NCBI GenBank assembly: GCA_023653785.1
Contig: JAMKCH010058073.1
Span: 26,407 to 90,406 of the forward strand
Direction: 5' to 3'
DNA from: Ophioderma brevispina
Lineage: Eukaryota > Echinodermata > Ophiuroidea > Amphilepidida > Ophiodermatidae
Length of the DNA stretch: 64,000 nucleotides
Under the pieces are notes generated by a model that worked only from the letters and a program-made list of their open reading frames with translations, made no database searches and had not been told where the DNA came from. Positions 1-8,933 of the stretch are shown here, one piece after another; positions within the stretch are counted from its first letter, which is position 1; the number at the start of each line of letters is the position of its first letter. The translations under genes and the position numbers were made by a program.

Positions 1-232
1 TGATGGTAGTTAAAATCACCATTCAAATGAAAGCTTGGTCAAGATTATGAACTTTGGCAATTGATTAACTGGTTAGTGATTTCCATTCAACCTCTAGTTC
101 CACTCGCTCAAATCAATTTGTATTGTGATGTCATTGCCATAGTGAATGGTAAGTGAAATTCTATTCCTTGTGAATTGCAAAGTAAAATTACTGCAAAAAA
201 CTACAGAAGCAGCAGCTAGCTTTCGATTTTTA
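1..232. other. AT-rich intergenic sequence, nothing recognised
   Basis: No gene, tRNA or repeat boundary is visible. Open frames run through it on both strands but show no conserved motif and overlap the neighbouring inverted-repeat element, so they are not called. Confidence 0.5.
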
Positions 233-679
233 CCCGGGGGGCCAGTTGTATTCAAAGGTGGATTATGCTGCTTGGAAAATGGCCCATTCCCTTTCCGAAA
301 TGCACCCCTAAACAGTATTTCCACTGGGCAAAAATCATACCATAACCAAGCATTTTTGTCTGTTTTTGCTACCATGAAACAAGTCTTTTTTGTCAGTAAA
401 CAAGAATCAAGGCATTGTGTTGATAATGTATGTAACACTATTATCTGGCTTTTGGGTCATGTATGTTGGTTACTTCCAAATACCCAATATTCTTGTGATT
501 TGACTCTCGCGTTACATCACAATTTCAGGGTACGAAAAAAACATACTTTTTTCCAATTTTCCGTTTTTTGACACCCTAATCCCAATGTACGCACGTTACA
601 TCGCAGTTGGAAAAACAGAGACCCTTTACGGTTTCTTGTTCACGCATAATATCACCTTTGAATACGAGTGCCCCCGGGG
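233..679. mobile_element. Non-autonomous inverted-repeat element, CCCGGGG type, uninterrupted copy
   Basis: The left end CCCGGGGGGCCAGTTGTATT and the reverse complement of the right end (CCCCGGGGGCACTCGTATTC) continue as matching arms of about 40 bases sharing TATTCAAAGGTG. The interior has no transposase. The same sequence recurs in both copies of the large duplication (about 6795-7143 plus 13031-13108, and 19987-20327 plus 24498-24592), where it is split by a ~5.9 kb insertion, so this copy represents the unoccupied site. An A/T-rich target duplication (left ATTTTTA, right ATTTA) is possible but not certain. Superfamily not assigned. Confidence 0.7.
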
Positions 680-726
680 ATTTAGTTGCAAATTACTGAA
701 TATTTTAACTTCCAATGATTTTTTAG

Positions 727-1250
727 GTATGTGGATCCCGGGGGGGGGGGGGGGGGGGGGTACTCAGTGGAAAAGGGTAGGTACATATATAACATATGTG
801 CCGCCGATATGGGTCACATTTTCAGCCTTACTATAACAATGGTTCTTTTTTTTTCCCACCCAGGCTACTATAAAGATGGAACACTTTTTGAGGTCATTGA
901 TACTATATAAATGGGTCAATTTTTGGTCGCATTTTACTATAAAAATGGGTCAATTTTTCAGATTTTCGCTAAAATCACAATGAAAATGGTTGATTTTCTA
1001 ATTTTTTGGAAAAGTTACTATGAAAATGGGCCGATTATGCTAAGATTACTATGAAAATGGTTCGAAATTTCAAAACCAACTATATAAATGGGTCGAATTT
1101 CGGAACCAACTATATAAATGGGTCATATTTTTGTACAATTTGGTCACTATAAACATGGGTCGATTGTTTTACCCGGTGGACGCACACCCGTACCCAATTT
1201 TGGGTCGAGTACTTTTTTTTTTTTTTTTTTTTGTACCCCCCCCCCCCGGG
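727..1250. mobile_element. Inverted-repeat element with G/C-run termini and an internal ATGGGTC array
   Basis: The left terminus is CCC followed by a long G run and TACTC. The right terminus is GTAC followed by a C run ending CCGGGG, with GAGTAC just before an inserted T run. The ends are thus inverted copies of CCCGGGG(n)GTACTC. The interior is not coding and holds a degenerate tandem array annotated separately. It resembles the neighbouring element in its termini but not in its interior. The homopolymer lengths are probably unreliable. Confidence 0.6.
866..1165. repeat. Degenerate tandem array, consensus ACTATAAAAATGGGTC
   Basis: About eight imperfect units of roughly 30-40 bases carry ACTATAAAAATGGGTC or a close variant (ACTATATAAATGGGTC, ACTATGAAAATGGGCC) followed by an ATTTT-rich spacer. 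All units are in one orientation and confined between the G/C-run termini of the surrounding element, so the array is part of that element. Confidence 0.7.
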
Positions 1251-1464
1251 GTGGGATGTGGATTTGAATGCATTAAATATGTGCTTGCATATGGCTTCAA
1301 ATTAATTTCTAATGAGACCCCCACTTTAAAGAGAGGCACATCAGTGATGCTGGTGTCAGAGATGGTAAAGTATTATAATGAATTTGTTGGCTGATTTGAA
1401 GTTTACAGGCGGCGATCGATTGCAAAAGTCAATCGACGACCTGTGAAAAGCCTTATCAACTCAC

Positions 1465-1581
1465 AGCATAAACCGCACATTACTGGACAACCATCCGGAA
1501 TTGCAGCGTGTTGACCGCAATATGCGGGTGATGGCCAGCCTGGACTTTGCCAACAGTTGCTATGCCAATCGTCACAGATGT
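1465..1581 (-). CDS. ShKT-domain exon (partial gene)
   Basis: A 117-bp exon on the minus strand encoding one complete ShKT-type domain. The translation starts ICDDWHSNC and ends CPVMCGLC, with six cysteines and the family's terminal C-x3-C-x2-C spacing. It is bounded by an acceptor (TTTTACAACAG) and a donor (GTGAGTTG). Both ends are phase 1, as expected for a shuffled single-domain exon. ShKT domains occur singly or in tandem in secreted metalloproteases, CAP proteins and oxidases as well as in cnidarian channel-blocking peptides, so the domain alone does not indicate a toxin. The nearest upstream exon on this strand is the EGF-like exon at 2006-2101, giving an intron of about 424 bp. Start and stop codons are not in view. 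Domain identity is firm; the identity of the whole protein is unknown. Confidence 0.75.
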
Positions 1582-1597
1582 CTGTTGTAAAATATAT

Positions 1598-1649
1598 GAG
1601 AGTGAGAGTGAGTGAGTGAGAGAGAGTGAGAGAGAGAGAGAGAGAGAAA
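1598..1649. repeat. (GA)n microsatellite with GAGT interruptions
   Basis: A run of GAGT and GA repeats lies in the intron just upstream (minus-strand sense) of the ShKT exon. On the opposite strand it reads as Ser-Leu repeats, a meaningless translation. Confidence 0.9.
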
Positions 1650-1772
1650 CGACGTTTGTGCATTTACCGCATTATATTTGATGCCTATAGAAGAACACCG
1701 TTAAATTAAACATTAATCCCTTCGCACCTATAGAAAACCAAGCGTTTTCTTGCAAATAAATGAATACTTTTA

Positions 1773-1840
1773 GGTAGCGGATTCGAACCGGCGATCTCTG
1801 GATTGTGAGACCAGTTCTCTACTGAGTTATTCAGCCTCAC
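1773..1840 (-). pseudogene. tRNA-Val-like (CAC) sequence, tRNA-derived
   Basis: On the minus strand a D-arm-like stretch (AACTCAGTAGAGAAC), an anticodon loop CTCACAA giving CAC, and a T loop GGTTCGAATCC appear in correct order and spacing. The acceptor stem barely pairs and the T stem is mismatched, so this is a decayed tRNA or the head of a tRNA-derived SINE. It lies in the intron between the two cysteine-rich exons. Confidence 0.55.
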
Positions 1841-2005
1841 ATTAGACATCAACATCTTTACTCTAAATCAGCAAACCTGTATTACTATGTACTTGCGGTC
1901 AATAGTGATGTAATCGCATAAAGTTTGGTAAACGCAAGAACAGAAGATGGGAAAACAAACGTCGATGGTTTACTGGATCATATTTGATACACTACCCTTA
2001 CTTAC

Positions 2006-2101
2006 CTGTACACGTAGAGCCAAAATAATTAAAGTTGAGACAATCACATGAGCAATCACTTTCTGTTCGTGATCCGCAATTACCACAAATCATGTTGCAA
2101 T
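2006..2101 (-). CDS. EGF-like domain exon (partial gene)
   Basis: A 96-bp minus-strand exon, phase 1 at both ends, encoding about 32 residues with the pattern C-x3-C-x2-CG-x7-CSCDC-x6-FGSTC. This fits the EGF-like modules of invertebrate secreted proteins (closely spaced C-x-C, then G-x2-C), although the number and spacing of the first cysteines are slightly unusual. The acceptor is AAATATTTCACAG and the donor is GTAAGTAAG immediately after TGTACAG; both are strong. The next exon on the strand is the ShKT exon at 1465-1581, so the two probably belong to one secreted cysteine-rich protein. CAP or astacin proteins with EGF and ShKT modules are known in invertebrates. Upstream exons are not confidently located. 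Confidence 0.65.
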
Positions 2102-2559
2102 CTGTGAAATATTTGAAAGAGCAGACGATATTGAAGTTTATGTTTATGATATTCTCTGTCCGACCAAAAAAAAAAAAAAAAATATCCGATTTTATTAAAA
2201 CGAGAACGATGGTACGCTGCGGCTTTTTCAACCATTGTAACATTTACGTTCAGGAACAATTTCAGCTGGGGTTTGAATGAAATTAATGCCAACGCATGGC
2301 AGGTGTGTCCCCCGGGGGCTGCCATTTCGGAAGTGATCTGTAAGACCGCCATTTTCGCTATCGCTGTCCCCCAAAGACCCTTTATTTGTTGCAACTATTA
2401 CTGTTTCATCCAAAGATCGACTCTACTCTTCGAAAAGTTTGCAAAATGTTCAACGATTGACTCCATTGTCTAAAAACAAATAGCGAATTTGTCACCCAAA
2501 TAAGCCTTGTTTATTGCATAGTGACGAAGGGGGGGGGGTCCGATGGACTCTCAAAACGT
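2102..2559. other. Intronic or intergenic sequence with homopolymers
   Basis: Contains an A run at about 2166-2181 and a G run near 2531. Open frames cross it on both strands but have no recognisable domain. It would be the intron upstream of the EGF-like exon if that gene extends further. Confidence 0.4.
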
Positions 2560-2915
2560 TGTTTTCGCGCTGGGATTTTCACTGAATTTCTTTGTAATTG
2601 TCTAACTTTTAAATGTGTTTGATCTCGCGCGCCTCTTTATCCTAAATCTCAGAAGGCGGTTGGCGATTCCTCGTCATGTGCGCCTCGGTTATGGAATCAG
2701 CTCCCTGTTGATCTCAGAGAGGTAGCGTCGGTTCCTGTCTTCAAGCGGATGCTTATATTTCCTTCATCTGATTGAGCGTTTTTTTCTCTTGTTAGCTGCT
2801 TTTTGTTTTGGATTTATTATTTCTATGTATAGTTGCTTAGTTACTTTTGTATATGTCGCTTTGTAAGGCGCTCTGTTCTCAGTAGAGCGCCATATAAATT
2901 GTAATAATAATAATA
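2560..2915 (+). pseudogene. 3' end of a LINE: C-terminal codons plus 3' UTR
   Basis: From about 2628 the plus strand reads a peptide containing SSCAPRLWNQLPVDLREV followed by FKRMLI and a stop at 2773-2775. This is the conserved C-terminal tail of CR1/L2/Rex1-like reverse-transcriptase proteins (S-x-A-P-R-L-W-N-x-L-P). After the stop comes a 3' UTR with a hairpin-forming AAGGCGCTCTG / AGAGCGCCATATAAATT pair and a terminal (AAT)n tail, also typical of LINE 3' ends. The 5' part is absent, as in most truncated insertions. The exact clade cannot be fixed from this fragment. Confidence 0.75.
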
Positions 2916-2948
2916 TTTTACTAGTCAAACCAATGCAACTGTGCAAAA

Positions 2949-3070
2949 AATCTCAAAATATTTGAATAATTGGGGGCGCTCTTCAAACCATGTGTTGTTA
3001 TTGCTTTAAAGCAGTACTGGCACAATCATATTTTGAAGAGCGCCCCTAATTTTCAAAAATGTTGAGATTT
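2949..3070. repeat. Hairpin repeat with GGGGGCGCTCTTCAAA arms
   Basis: The left arm (2949-2987: AATCTCAAAATATTTG then GGGGGCGCTCTTC) is inverted in the right arm (3031-3070: GAAGAGCGCCCC then CAAAAATGTTGAGATT), with about 43 bases between. A related, more decayed copy is at about 37105-37215. This is probably a MITE or part of one. Confidence 0.6.
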
Positions 3071-3644
3071 TAGCAAGTTTATACAGGGGTAAAAAAAATA
3101 AAATGATCCAATTGAGCTAAATCATGAGCTATCGTATTTTTCTAGTCAAACTGAATAAGAAAATGTATAGTTTGTCTACCTTTTGAACTTTAGTTTTAGG
3201 CATGTAGGCCAAAATATTTTCAAGGTCGTCGTGGGGTAAATTTCCAAAACAGTACGATTTTATACTCGTACATTAGTCCACTCAATCTATGAAAAATACT
3301 AGGTACACCTGGACAAAATTGCTACAGAAGGTTTTCTTGCTGTAACTAGCAGTAAAAGATCTCCCAAACAACATATCAAAAAGGTAGAAAAAGGGAAATC
3401 TGGCAAGACATGCTAATTTGCAATAATACGCCCATATTTCGACAAAGGTATATAACTCATAAATGCACATTTAGGGAGATTTTCCATTTTTCTATTAGTA
3501 TTTGAACATTTTTTGCATGGCTATGCCTGCAAGGTGTGTAGCACTTGCAATTGATATATTAAAAGTGGAAAGTGATGGTCATTATTCAAGATGTCCGCAA
3601 TTTTCCCGCCCAAATTAATCTTGTATTCTAGATGTTTTTTCAGA
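3071..3644. other. AT-rich sequence, nothing recognised
   Basis: No exon, repeat boundary or RNA gene is seen. The end of this stretch is the left flank of duplicated block A. Confidence 0.4.
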
Positions 3645-4189
3645 CTACAACCGGGATGGGGAGATCTTTATTTAGCGAATTATTATCAGAGAGTATTTAT
3701 TCAAATGCATTGGGACAGCTAGTGCCGGGAGGATGGGTATATGTGCCTCGGCCAGGTGAAAAATAGGGCCCTTTCCCGTGCCCTTTCAGATAAAATGTAC
3801 CCAAAAATACGGGGTTATTCGGTACACAAGTCGAATAAAAATGGAATCATCCAGTACATTAAGAAGGGGGGAGGGGGCAATGATGTTAAAACCTGAAGTT
3901 AAAATAGGAAGTGCCTCTTTTCCAGAGTTCAAACTGCCATGAAATTATCAAATTGCTGCCATGAAATTATAAAATTGTTAAAAATGTGCACGTAGGCTGC
4001 GAAAAATTGGAATTTGGGTGTTCAAATTCTTTTAAAAAGTGGATAATTTTATGCAAACTTGTGATAAAATTGGATAGCAGGAAAGAAGAGAATGGGGGTC
4101 ATTGAGTATGTGAACATTTTAAAAAGGGGGTCATTTGGTAATAGCCTGGGTAATACTTAATAGGTAGGACAGCAGCATAAAAAGGCGGT

Positions 4190-4500
4190 CAAGCATTCTA
4201 GATGTCACCAAAGTCAGCATCTCACAGACCTTGACCACGCAGCTCTAACAGGGGATGTGCTGCACAAGATCTACTATAAAGCATCATTTGAGAAAGTTGC
4301 AGATAAAGTCAGCCTACATCTAAATGCCAAAGAGACGGAATGGAATACATGACCGTCAATGAGGGAAGAGAATCATCAACCTATCTGCAGTACACTCGGT
4401 ACCCAACTCAGAAAGGTTAGACCTCAAGTACCTCGGGTCCTCGGGACAGCAAGAAGGACAGACTCAAAAGTAAAGGGCAGCCTGACCGCCAATAGCATCG
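4190..4500 (+). pseudogene. LINE reverse-transcriptase fragment, copy A
   Basis: Broken plus-strand frames read, in order, a D-x-A-like stretch with ALTGDVLHKI, then FEKVADKVSLHLNAKET, then LKYLG. This is the part of a non-LTR RT downstream of the catalytic aspartates: helix with a V/A-D-K-V-x-L-x-L-N-x-K motif, then the YLG block. Frameshifts and stops interrupt it. The same fragment is in block B at 17305-17630. No endonuclease lies beside it. The clade is uncertain. Confidence 0.65.
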
Positions 4501-4504
4501 CCCC

Positions 4505-4690
4505 CATACTCCAAGATTTTACCGGAAGTGGTCAACATTTTGATATTTGAAGAAAGCTACTATTTTTCTCATTTACCCTGTGAAATCTTAAAGCTAAAGG
4601 ATATTTGGTTTGGAAGTTATGAGCGAAAATGTACCCCATTTTGGTCGACCGATATTAATTTTACACATATAGGCTAAATAAATCATGTTT
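4505..4690 (+). repeat. Dispersed repeat, copy A
   Basis: The segment carrying AAAGCTACTATTTTTCTCA and TTTGGTCGACCGATATTAAT is repeated at 17636-17815 (plus) and at about 39470-39690 (minus). The third copy lies outside the duplicated block, so this is an independent interspersed repeat. Its ends are not clear. Confidence 0.7.
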
Positions 4691-5900
4691 TTAGCTCTCA
4701 CATGAAAACGGGTTGAAATATTAGGGCAAAACTCTACAGATTAGGGTTAGGGCATGAAGGCCATTTATCAAGATGAAAACTTTTATTTACTTAAATCGGG
4801 TCGTTTCTCTTTTAATATATTGTATTAATACCAAAATAACAGGAAAAAAAAACGGCACCATAGGTTTTATGCAAATTGCATGTTCTGGCCATGCTTCCCT
4901 TTTCCTACCTTTTTGTTGTTCGGGAGGGATGTACAACAAGTTTCAGGCAAGAAAATACATTCTGGCGCAATTTGTCCAGGTCATACCGTATAGATTGAGT
5001 GGACTGCATGTTGTTTGGTGCATATTATGGCAAAAAAGTTATTCACACTATCTACATCCTTCGAAATATTGACCTTATAGGGCCACTGGCCTTTGGGACA
5101 TCCATTAGACCCGTAGAAACCTGCCATAGTGAACCCTATAACTAAGTAAATTACTTACTTTAAACTATTTAAAATTATCTTTTCAGTTTATACACAATTA
5201 GAGGAACAATTCGCGCTACACTTCTGGAAAGAATCGGAGCACTCCGAGAATTTACCCCCAGTATGACATTGAACAGTTCTTGACTAGACACAAACGGTGG
5301 TGTAACATTTGAAACGCATTAAAACATTTTAGAATTTGACCACTGTACAAACCTTACCCTTATTTCTCAGATAGCCACAGGGGATTCTTGGGGATTCGAT
5401 ATGTGGCTCCTAAGCATCAGGAAATCTCCGCAAAAATACAGCTATGGCTTATATTATTTCCGGGTGTTTTTCATATATCTTGGACTATCAAATGGTTATA
5501 ATATGGTTTAATCATCATGGAAATTATGTTCTGTTGCTTTACCACATCCGCGAAACACTTTCACCATCACAATCTCCTGCAATTGGAAGACAAATGAGAT
5601 TCATTCAATTTTTCATCTTTCATTTTACCACTTCACAGCGAAAATAAAATATATAGGTTAATCATAATAAAGAAAAGGGTACTTGTGAAACGCCCTTGAA
5701 GTCGATTCTCGACTTGATGGTCACTGGCTAGAGTTTTGGGTATGAAAAGAAATCAAAGCAAAAGGGCGTTCAGAATAGGAATCCACTTGGACCCTTATGC
5801 ACCATGGGGGTGGCAAAATCATCATGAGCTTATGTTTTACATAACAACTAAGACACTTTCAACAAGGTCTCATCAAAAATTTCAACTGATTAAATGTACT
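4691..5900. other. Duplicated-block sequence without recognisable gene
   Basis: Matches 17816-19055 in copy B. Open frames here are not conserved between the copies because of the indels. On the minus strand 18940-19033 reads a peptide with GGPCGKCLSCDV that copy A preserves only in part; it is mentioned with the candidate exon at 19056-19148. Confidence 0.4.
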
Positions 5901-5907
5901 TACTAAT

Positions 5908-6000
5908 TAGTTTCGAAACAATGGGTTTAGCTCCGTCTGGACATGCAGTACACGGGGGACCACCCTGTGACCACAAGGTCGAGCTCCGCCGACATTTCCA
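5908..6000 (-). CDS. Candidate cysteine-rich exon, copy A
   Basis: Minus-strand sequence after a good acceptor (GTTTTTAACAG) reads a peptide starting KCRRSS and containing GGPPCTACPDGAKPIVSK. The 3' end in copy B has a donor-like AAG/GTAGGAG; here it is disturbed by indels. C-x2-CP preceded by G-x-P is reminiscent of the C-terminal part of CAP-superfamily domains (G-x-P-C-S-x-C-P) or of other cysteine-rich extracellular modules; this is only a resemblance. It lies upstream on the same strand as the EGF-like and ShKT exons, so all could belong to one gene. Confidence is low because the block is noisy and the exon is short. Confidence 0.3.
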
Positions 6001-6467
6001 CTGTTAAAAACAATATTACCAGCCATGGTAAAGAGTGAGTATGACAAACTTGTTGATTAAGCTTAATGCTTATACAATTAGAATGACGAACACATTATTA
6101 CAGTATCATGATCGATAACATTATCCGATGAACTAATCAAATAGACCTTCTACATATAAATAACTCTTTGCACTAAAAATCAATGCAGTTTAGCATTTAA
6201 GTACGAGTATTGTATATGGCATTTCAAACTCTAGACTCGCCAAAGTTGCTGGACACCCCTTGCAGTTTCACGCATGAAGGGGCTAAGAATAATTGCGTAG
6301 TATGTGTGCGTTCTGATCATCACGCATTGAGGACGAGTTAGACCGAAAATTAACTCACGCTTCATTATTCCAAAGGCGCCAAATTGGAAACGCCCGATAC
6401 GATAATTGATCGGGATTGATGGAGTGTCCTTTTTACTTTGTTTAACATGCTTTGCCAAAAACTCAAC

Positions 6468-6734
6468 CACTGGCCTCTACACGGATAGAGGGCTGCCGCA
6501 CAGTGAATGGTCACCGAGTGTCACAACAGGAATGGCTTTGCTACCTTGGCAATATGGAGGGAAAAACAATGCATACATGGGCACAGATTCCACACAGATG
6601 TTCTATGGTTAACACAATTCCTTTAACTTTGACAAGGTGTATGCATTGTTTCCCGCCATATTGTCAAGGTGAAAAGCAACGTATGTGGACACGCGGCGAC
6701 TCAGGACCGCTCTCCCATGTGTCGGAGGTCAGTG
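6468..6734. mobile_element. Small foldback MITE, CACTGGCCTC type, copy A
   Basis: The left end CACTGGCCTCTACAC and right end GTGTCGGAGGTCAGTG are inverted copies, and the similarity continues inward to CTTGGCAATATGG / CCATATTGTCAAGG and AACAATGCATACA / TGTATGCATTGTT. The element is nearly a full hairpin of 267 bp. The copy in block B is at 19649-19917. Confidence 0.7.
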
Positions 6735-6794
6735 CACTCATAACCCATAACCTAAATAACCAGATTTTGATTTTACTACTGTTGCTCTTCAATG

Positions 6795-7143
6795 CCCGGA
6801 GAGGGTGCGGCAGGTTGTATTCAAGGTGGATATGATGGTCGTGAACTGAATGCACCCCTAAACAAGTATTAAAAATGTTTAAAAAAAGAAAAAACCTAAA
6901 AAATTAAAAAAAAATGTCTGTTTTTGCTACCATGAGCAAGTCTTTTGCGCAGTAACAAGTAATCAATGCATGTGTTGATAATATAACCCTTTATCGGCTT
7001 GTATGTGGCTTTACTTCCAAATAACAATATTTTGATGATTTTTGATCTCGCGTAAATCACAATTTCAGGGTTACGATAAAAAATACCCTTTTTTCCATAT
7101 TTGCGTTTTGACACCCTAATCAAATGTACGCGCGTACATACCG
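6795..7143. mobile_element. Left half of a split CCCGGGG element, copy A
   Basis: Matches the left ~360 bp of the uninterrupted element at 233-679. The match breaks at 7143, where the TAGTCGG inverted repeat of the inserted element starts, and resumes at 13031. Confidence 0.7.
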
Positions 7144-7339
7144 TAGTCGGGGGATATGGTCCAAATTATTCCCTGACCGTAAAGTTGAGTATATACACAA
7201 TGTGTTGCTGACAATTGATTAGATTTAGGGTGTGGAGAATAAAGATCTGCCGGGTGCCACCTGGGCATCCTTTGGCATTGTGAGAAATCAGATGGCGTTT
7301 CGCCATAAATGATGATTATATATTCAACCCATATTATCA

Positions 7340-8206
7340 AATATGGAGTTACTAGCTCTCTATACTAGAGGATCCAATGAACAAGTGTAGGGCACTTGTA
7401 ACATTAAGTCCTACTTGCCAAATTCAAAAATGGAAGCCAATCAACCAATTTAAAATATGCCCTAGAACAGCAAATACGGCGATAGAAAATAAACATGAAG
7501 TACTAGATTTGTTGTTAGATACAATAAATGTATCTATGATACTTTTAAAGTTTAACAGACGTCAATCAATATGGCACCAAAAACGTGAATATCTTCAAAA
7601 AAACACTGACACAAATTTCTAAATATACCTCAAGTATAAAATTGTGTGTCAAGAAACAATTAGAACATGTACAATGATCATAACCAAGTGATACCAGATA
7701 AATCCCGATGAATAAAAAGTGCCAAATTATAAATTGTGAATAGCTGTGAACAAAATGTAATTTACCGTATGGTATTTTGTGAAAACTTGCAACAAGTGGT
7801 TTATTTCGATTTTGGTGCATTTAAAACAAATGAAATGTATGTGTTACATTGGGAAGGATCAAAAGGTACATTCTAAAGTCGTTGGCACATTGATTTCGAG
7901 TTTTTGAGGCTTAATACTTAATAAATTTGTGTCAAGTATTTTTTAAGATTGATGTTCCGTTTTTGGCTGCCATATTGATACGCCATGTTACAATTTTAAA
8001 GATCAGAATTATTATTGTGTTTAATAACATAACAATAAGTAGTTAAGTATATTTTATCGCCAGGTATTTGCTTGTTGTAATAGGGCATATTTAAATTATT
8101 GGATTGGTCCATTTGAATTTGAAGTATGACTTTATGTTACAAGTGCCATACTTGTTCATTGGATCATAGAGTATATGATCTCGAACGCCATAGTTGTAAT
8201 AGGGTT
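7340..8206. mobile_element. Foldback element with ~270 bp inverted arms, copy A
   Basis: The left arm (about 7340-7640, with GGATCCAATGAACAAGTGTA) is inverted in the right arm (about 7915-8206, with TACTTGTTCATTGGATC). Both arms include AAATATGCCCTA, AATATGGCA and TTGACACAAATTT in matching order. The ~280 bp between them is non-coding. In block B only the left arm remains (about 20515-20830) because the 1.6 kb deletion removed the right arm. Confidence 0.7.
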
Positions 8207-8500
8207 TATTTTATATTTATTATTAGTAGCTTCTTCTTTTGCCTGGGGGAAACCCTTCAGTGCTAACACGGTTTTTCAGGGGTGCCCAGGGGTCAACCAT
8301 AATACATCCAAAACATACAGTACCAAATATAACACACACATAAAGTAAAAAACAATATCATATTAAACGATGCTTATACAAAAAATTCAAAACAGCCCAG
8401 CTGAGGATTTGGCACATCAAGCATTTAAAAATTAAAATCTGATATTAATAATTTAGTAACAACTAAATTAAGTAAAACCTTAAAAAAACAAAAACCGCCA

Positions 8501-8933
8501 AAACACACTCTCCACACATTCTCAAACCACACACTCTTTCACACTCAACTCAAGCATCACCCACCCCTACACACCCCAACCACCCACCCACCACCCACCA
8601 CCCACCCACTCACTCACTCAATCACGCACTCACTCACTCACTCACACTCCACTCACTCAACTAACTCACAAGCTCAATCACTCACTCGCTCGCTCGCTCG
8701 CTCGCCGCCCGCCGCCCGCCCTCCCGCCGCCAATCACGACTCATGCACTCACCAATCACTCACTCACTCACTCATCACTCATTTCACACACTCACTCTCT
8801 CCTCACACACAACACTAACACACATCCACTTCACTCACTCACACACTCTTCATCTCTGTCACCAACACCAAACTGGAACACTACATTCACACGAAATACA
8901 CAAACACCCTCACACAACACCCCCCCCCCCACT
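8501..8933. repeat. CACTCACT-rich simple repeat region with a CGCTCGCTCG core
   Basis: Mostly (ACTC)n and (CACC)n imperfect repeats with a short (GCTC)n and CCGCC patch at about 8685-8730. It falls between the RT part and the 3' tail of the CR1-like LINE. The equivalent region is missing from copy B, so it cannot be cross-checked. Confidence 0.85.

Noticed and set aside
1403..1663. Single 86-codon minus frame as a complete small gene
   Set aside because: Its N-terminal part is a translated GA microsatellite and an intron; only 1465-1581 between splice sites is credible coding sequence.
1773..1840. Functional tRNA-Val gene
   Set aside because: Acceptor and T stems are mismatched; treated as tRNA-derived.
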